The position numbers were made by a program, and so were the translations under genes. The notes beneath the pieces were generated by a model that saw only the letters and a program-made list of their open reading frames with translations, did no database searches and was not told the DNA's origin. Below are positions 62,369 through 64,000 of a stretch of 64,000 bases of DNA, piece by piece; the stretch's first letter is position 1, and every line of letters starts with the position of its first letter. Origin of the DNA: Streptomyces sp. TLI_146 (GTDB lineage: Bacteria; Actinomycetota; Actinomycetes; Streptomycetales; Streptomycetaceae). Where the stretch lies: positions 8,122,001-8,186,000 of the forward strand of contig NZ_PJMX01000001.1 in NCBI RefSeq assembly GCF_002846415.1. The letters run 5' to 3'.

Positions 62369-64000
62369 CGACTCCGGCGACGGCATATACGCGCCCGGCA
62401 CGTCCTTCGGCGCGAAGATCTTGTGCTCGCCCGGGTACGGCGTGGTCCACTCGTGTGTCTCGTACCAGGTGAAGTGATTCATCTGCGCGGGGTTCGCGAA
62501 GTCGGGCTTGGCGTCGGGGCCGGTCAGCCGTTGCTGTGCCTTCCAGGCGTTCCACTCCGCCGCGAGCTTCTGCTTGTCCTGCGGCACCTTCGCCGACGGG
62601 ACGGCCGCCGCGCGGGGGTTCGGCGGCGCCGGGTTGTCCTCGCCGCAGGCAGGCGGGGTCGGCAGGCCTGCGGTCAGCGAAGTCCGGTTGGGCAGTGCCT
62701 TGAACGGGGTGAAGTCCGCAGTGCGGGTGAACGCACCGCTCATCGGGCTGGCCGCGCTGTCCTTCTGGTTCATCGGGTGGATCCCGAGGATCTGCTCGAT
62801 GGTGCGGATCATGGTGATCTGCGAGTAGTAGTGACTGTCGACGGCGCCGTGCCGGGCCCAGGGGCTGATGATCTGGATCGGGGCGCGGTGGCCGTCGACG
62901 TGGTCGAGGCCGGCTTGGGAGTCGTCCTCGACGACGAAGATCGCGGAGTCCTTCCAGTACGGGCTGTGGGAGATCTCGTCGACGATCCGGCCGGTCGCGA
63001 GGTCGTTGTCCGCGACCTGCGCGGCCGCGTTCGCCGGGCCGCCGGTGTGGTCGCTGGAGAGCCAGAACATGTTGAGGTTCGCGGGACCGTTCTTCTCGAA
63101 GTCGCGCTTCCAGATCTCGGTCCGGTAGATGTCCGGGACACTGGTGTCGAACTTCGCGAAGCCGTGCACCGACACGGCGTTGAGCGACGGGATCGGCGAG
63201 GACGAGACCAGGGAATAGGCGGTGTCCTGCCCGGTCGCCCTCATGTTCTTGGTGTCGCAGTACAGGTTCTGCCAGCTCGCGTCCGACGGCTTGGTCAGGA
63301 ACTCCTGGAACTCGCCGAAGTCCCGTACGGACTTTCCGGCCGCCTGGGCGCCGGTCCACAGGAACCCGGTCCGCTGGTGGCCGAGCGCGTCGTTCTCGGT
63401 GTCGTAGCTGCGGGCGTACTCACCGGCCGAGGACTCGGTGTACTCCGGATCGTCGGCCTGCATCAGCCAGTTGTGCCCCTCGGCGGAGTTCGTGCCGATG
63501 TCGTACGTGTTGTCGTACAGCCCGAACTGCTGGGCCAGCGCGTGCTGGTTGGGCGTCACGTTCTCGCCGAACTCCGTCAGCGCCGGGTCGCCGTTGCCCC
63601 GGGGCACGTCGCCGAAGACCTGGTCGTAGGTGCGGTTCTCCTTGACGATCAGGAAGACGTGCTTGATCGTCGACGGGTCGCCGAGCCGTACGGGAACGGG
63701 CACCGGGTTCACCTTGCCCTTGGCCGTGGCGACCGAGCCGGGGGTCCAGCCGTTCTGCCGGAAGACCTTGGCCGTCTCGGACTTGATGACGCCGTCCTTG
63801 GGCAGCATGAACCGCTGCAGGCTCGATGTCGTGTCGTGGGTGCCGTGTCCGGCGCCGGCCGTGGGGCGGCGGGCGTCGATGCCCCGGGTGTTGGAGACCA
63901 GCACCAGGTTGCCGGCACTGGCGACCTCGGCGGGGAAGTAGTCCGTCGGGAGCAGGCCTACGTAGCCGACCGGCTCCTGCGGGGTCGTGTAGCGGTAGAC
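62360..64000 (-). CDS. Phosphoesterase / acid-phosphatase-like protein, partial (5-prime end beyond window)
   Basis: At least 546 aa; the frame stays open to the right edge (VYRYTTPQEPVGYVGLLPTD just inside it), so the true start lies outside. The N-terminal visible part looks like the end of a YncE-type beta-propeller (GNLVLVSNTRGIDARR). The rest is a phosphoesterase/phospholipase-C-like domain: KHVFLIVKENRTYDQVFGD, TYDIGTNSAEGHNWLMQ, SAIFVVEDDSQAGLDHVDGHRAP, ISPWARHGAVDSHYYSQITMIRTIEQILGI. These are the conserved Asp/His metal-site blocks of the family. Probably secreted and phosphate-scavenging. The stop codon lies within the 14-bp repeat array. Confidence 0.88.
   Translation of the reverse strand, partial: VYRYTTPQEPVGYVGLLPTDYFPAEVASAGNLVLVSNTRGIDARRPTAGAGHGTHDTTSSLQRFMLPKDGVIKSETAKVFRQNGWTPGSVATAKGKVNPVPVPVRLGDPSTIKHVFLIVKENRTYDQVFGDVPRGNGDPALTEFGENVTPNQHALAQQFGLYDNTYDIGTNSAEGHNWLMQADDPEYTESSAGEYARSYDTENDALGHQRTGFLWTGAQAAGKSVRDFGEFQEFLTKPSDASWQNLYCDTKNMRATGQDTAYSLVSSSPIPSLNAVSVHGFAKFDTSVPDIYRTEIWKRDFEKNGPANLNMFWLSSDHTGGPANAAAQVADNDLATGRIVDEISHSPYWKDSAIFVVEDDSQAGLDHVDGHRAPIQIISPWARHGAVDSHYYSQITMIRTIEQILGIHPMNQKDSAASPMSGAFTRTADFTPFKALPNRTSLTAGLPTPPACGEDNPAPPNPRAAAVPSAKVPQDKQKLAAEWNAWKAQQRLTGPDAKPDFANPAQMNHFTWYETHEWTTPYPGEHKIFAPKDVPGAYMPSPESDG

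Overview
High-GC actinobacterial DNA with GTG/TTG starts mixed with ATG, strong Shine-Dalgarno sites and a typical Streptomyces accessory gene set (2-methylisoborneol operon, SARP regulator, NRPS cluster, secreted hydrolases). I read it as part of a Streptomyces chromosome. No rRNA, tRNA, CRISPR array, insertion sequence or prophage module was seen. The last gene runs off the right edge.

Layout. 262-3866: complete 2-methylisoborneol (earthy odorant) operon, with a family 2B encapsulin shell, 2-MIB synthase and GPP methyltransferase. 3918-8895: a stress/dormancy-like block (cNMP-binding protein, phosphoketolase, universal stress protein, PPK2) tied together by similar AGGGGCCGA-type palindromes. 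9423-18043: ricin-type lectin, GNAT acetyltransferase, cold-shock protein, frameshifted M9 collagenase, a decayed aryl-acid adenylase and a GH63-like secreted glycosidase. 18152-19435: FAD monooxygenase. 19937-24256: two tightly linked genes (1073 and 359 aa) that I could not assign to any family. 24352-31190: secreted PLD-like protein, DUF1062, FabV, DUF1772, a 661-aa unknown and a PNPOx-like protein.

31315-43908: compact orphan NRPS operon, all on the minus strand. In transcription order it holds an MFS exporter, a free condensation domain, C-A-T, A-T, A-T, and a last protein C-(vestigial A)-T-SDR. The C-A-T to C-T-SDR genes overlap or nearly abut. The last module cannot activate its own substrate and appears to release its product through an extended-SDR domain.

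44253-50354: lipoproteins, a nitroreductase, a DUF6629 membrane protein and a three-gene overlapping WXG-like/DUF6571-like/lipoprotein set. 50630-64000: ABM monooxygenase, NlpC/P60 hydrolase, lipoprotein class A beta-lactamase, amino-acid permease, SnoaL-like protein, large SARP/AfsR regulator, sphingomyelinase-D-like secreted enzyme, polysaccharide deacetylase, a dienelactone-hydrolase homologue without its nucleophile, a 14-bp tandem repeat and a partial phosphoesterase.

The strongest leads for something undescribed are the 19937-24256 gene pair and the NRPS operon with its A-less SDR-terminated module. Family names come from reading the proteins by eye; no database search was possible.
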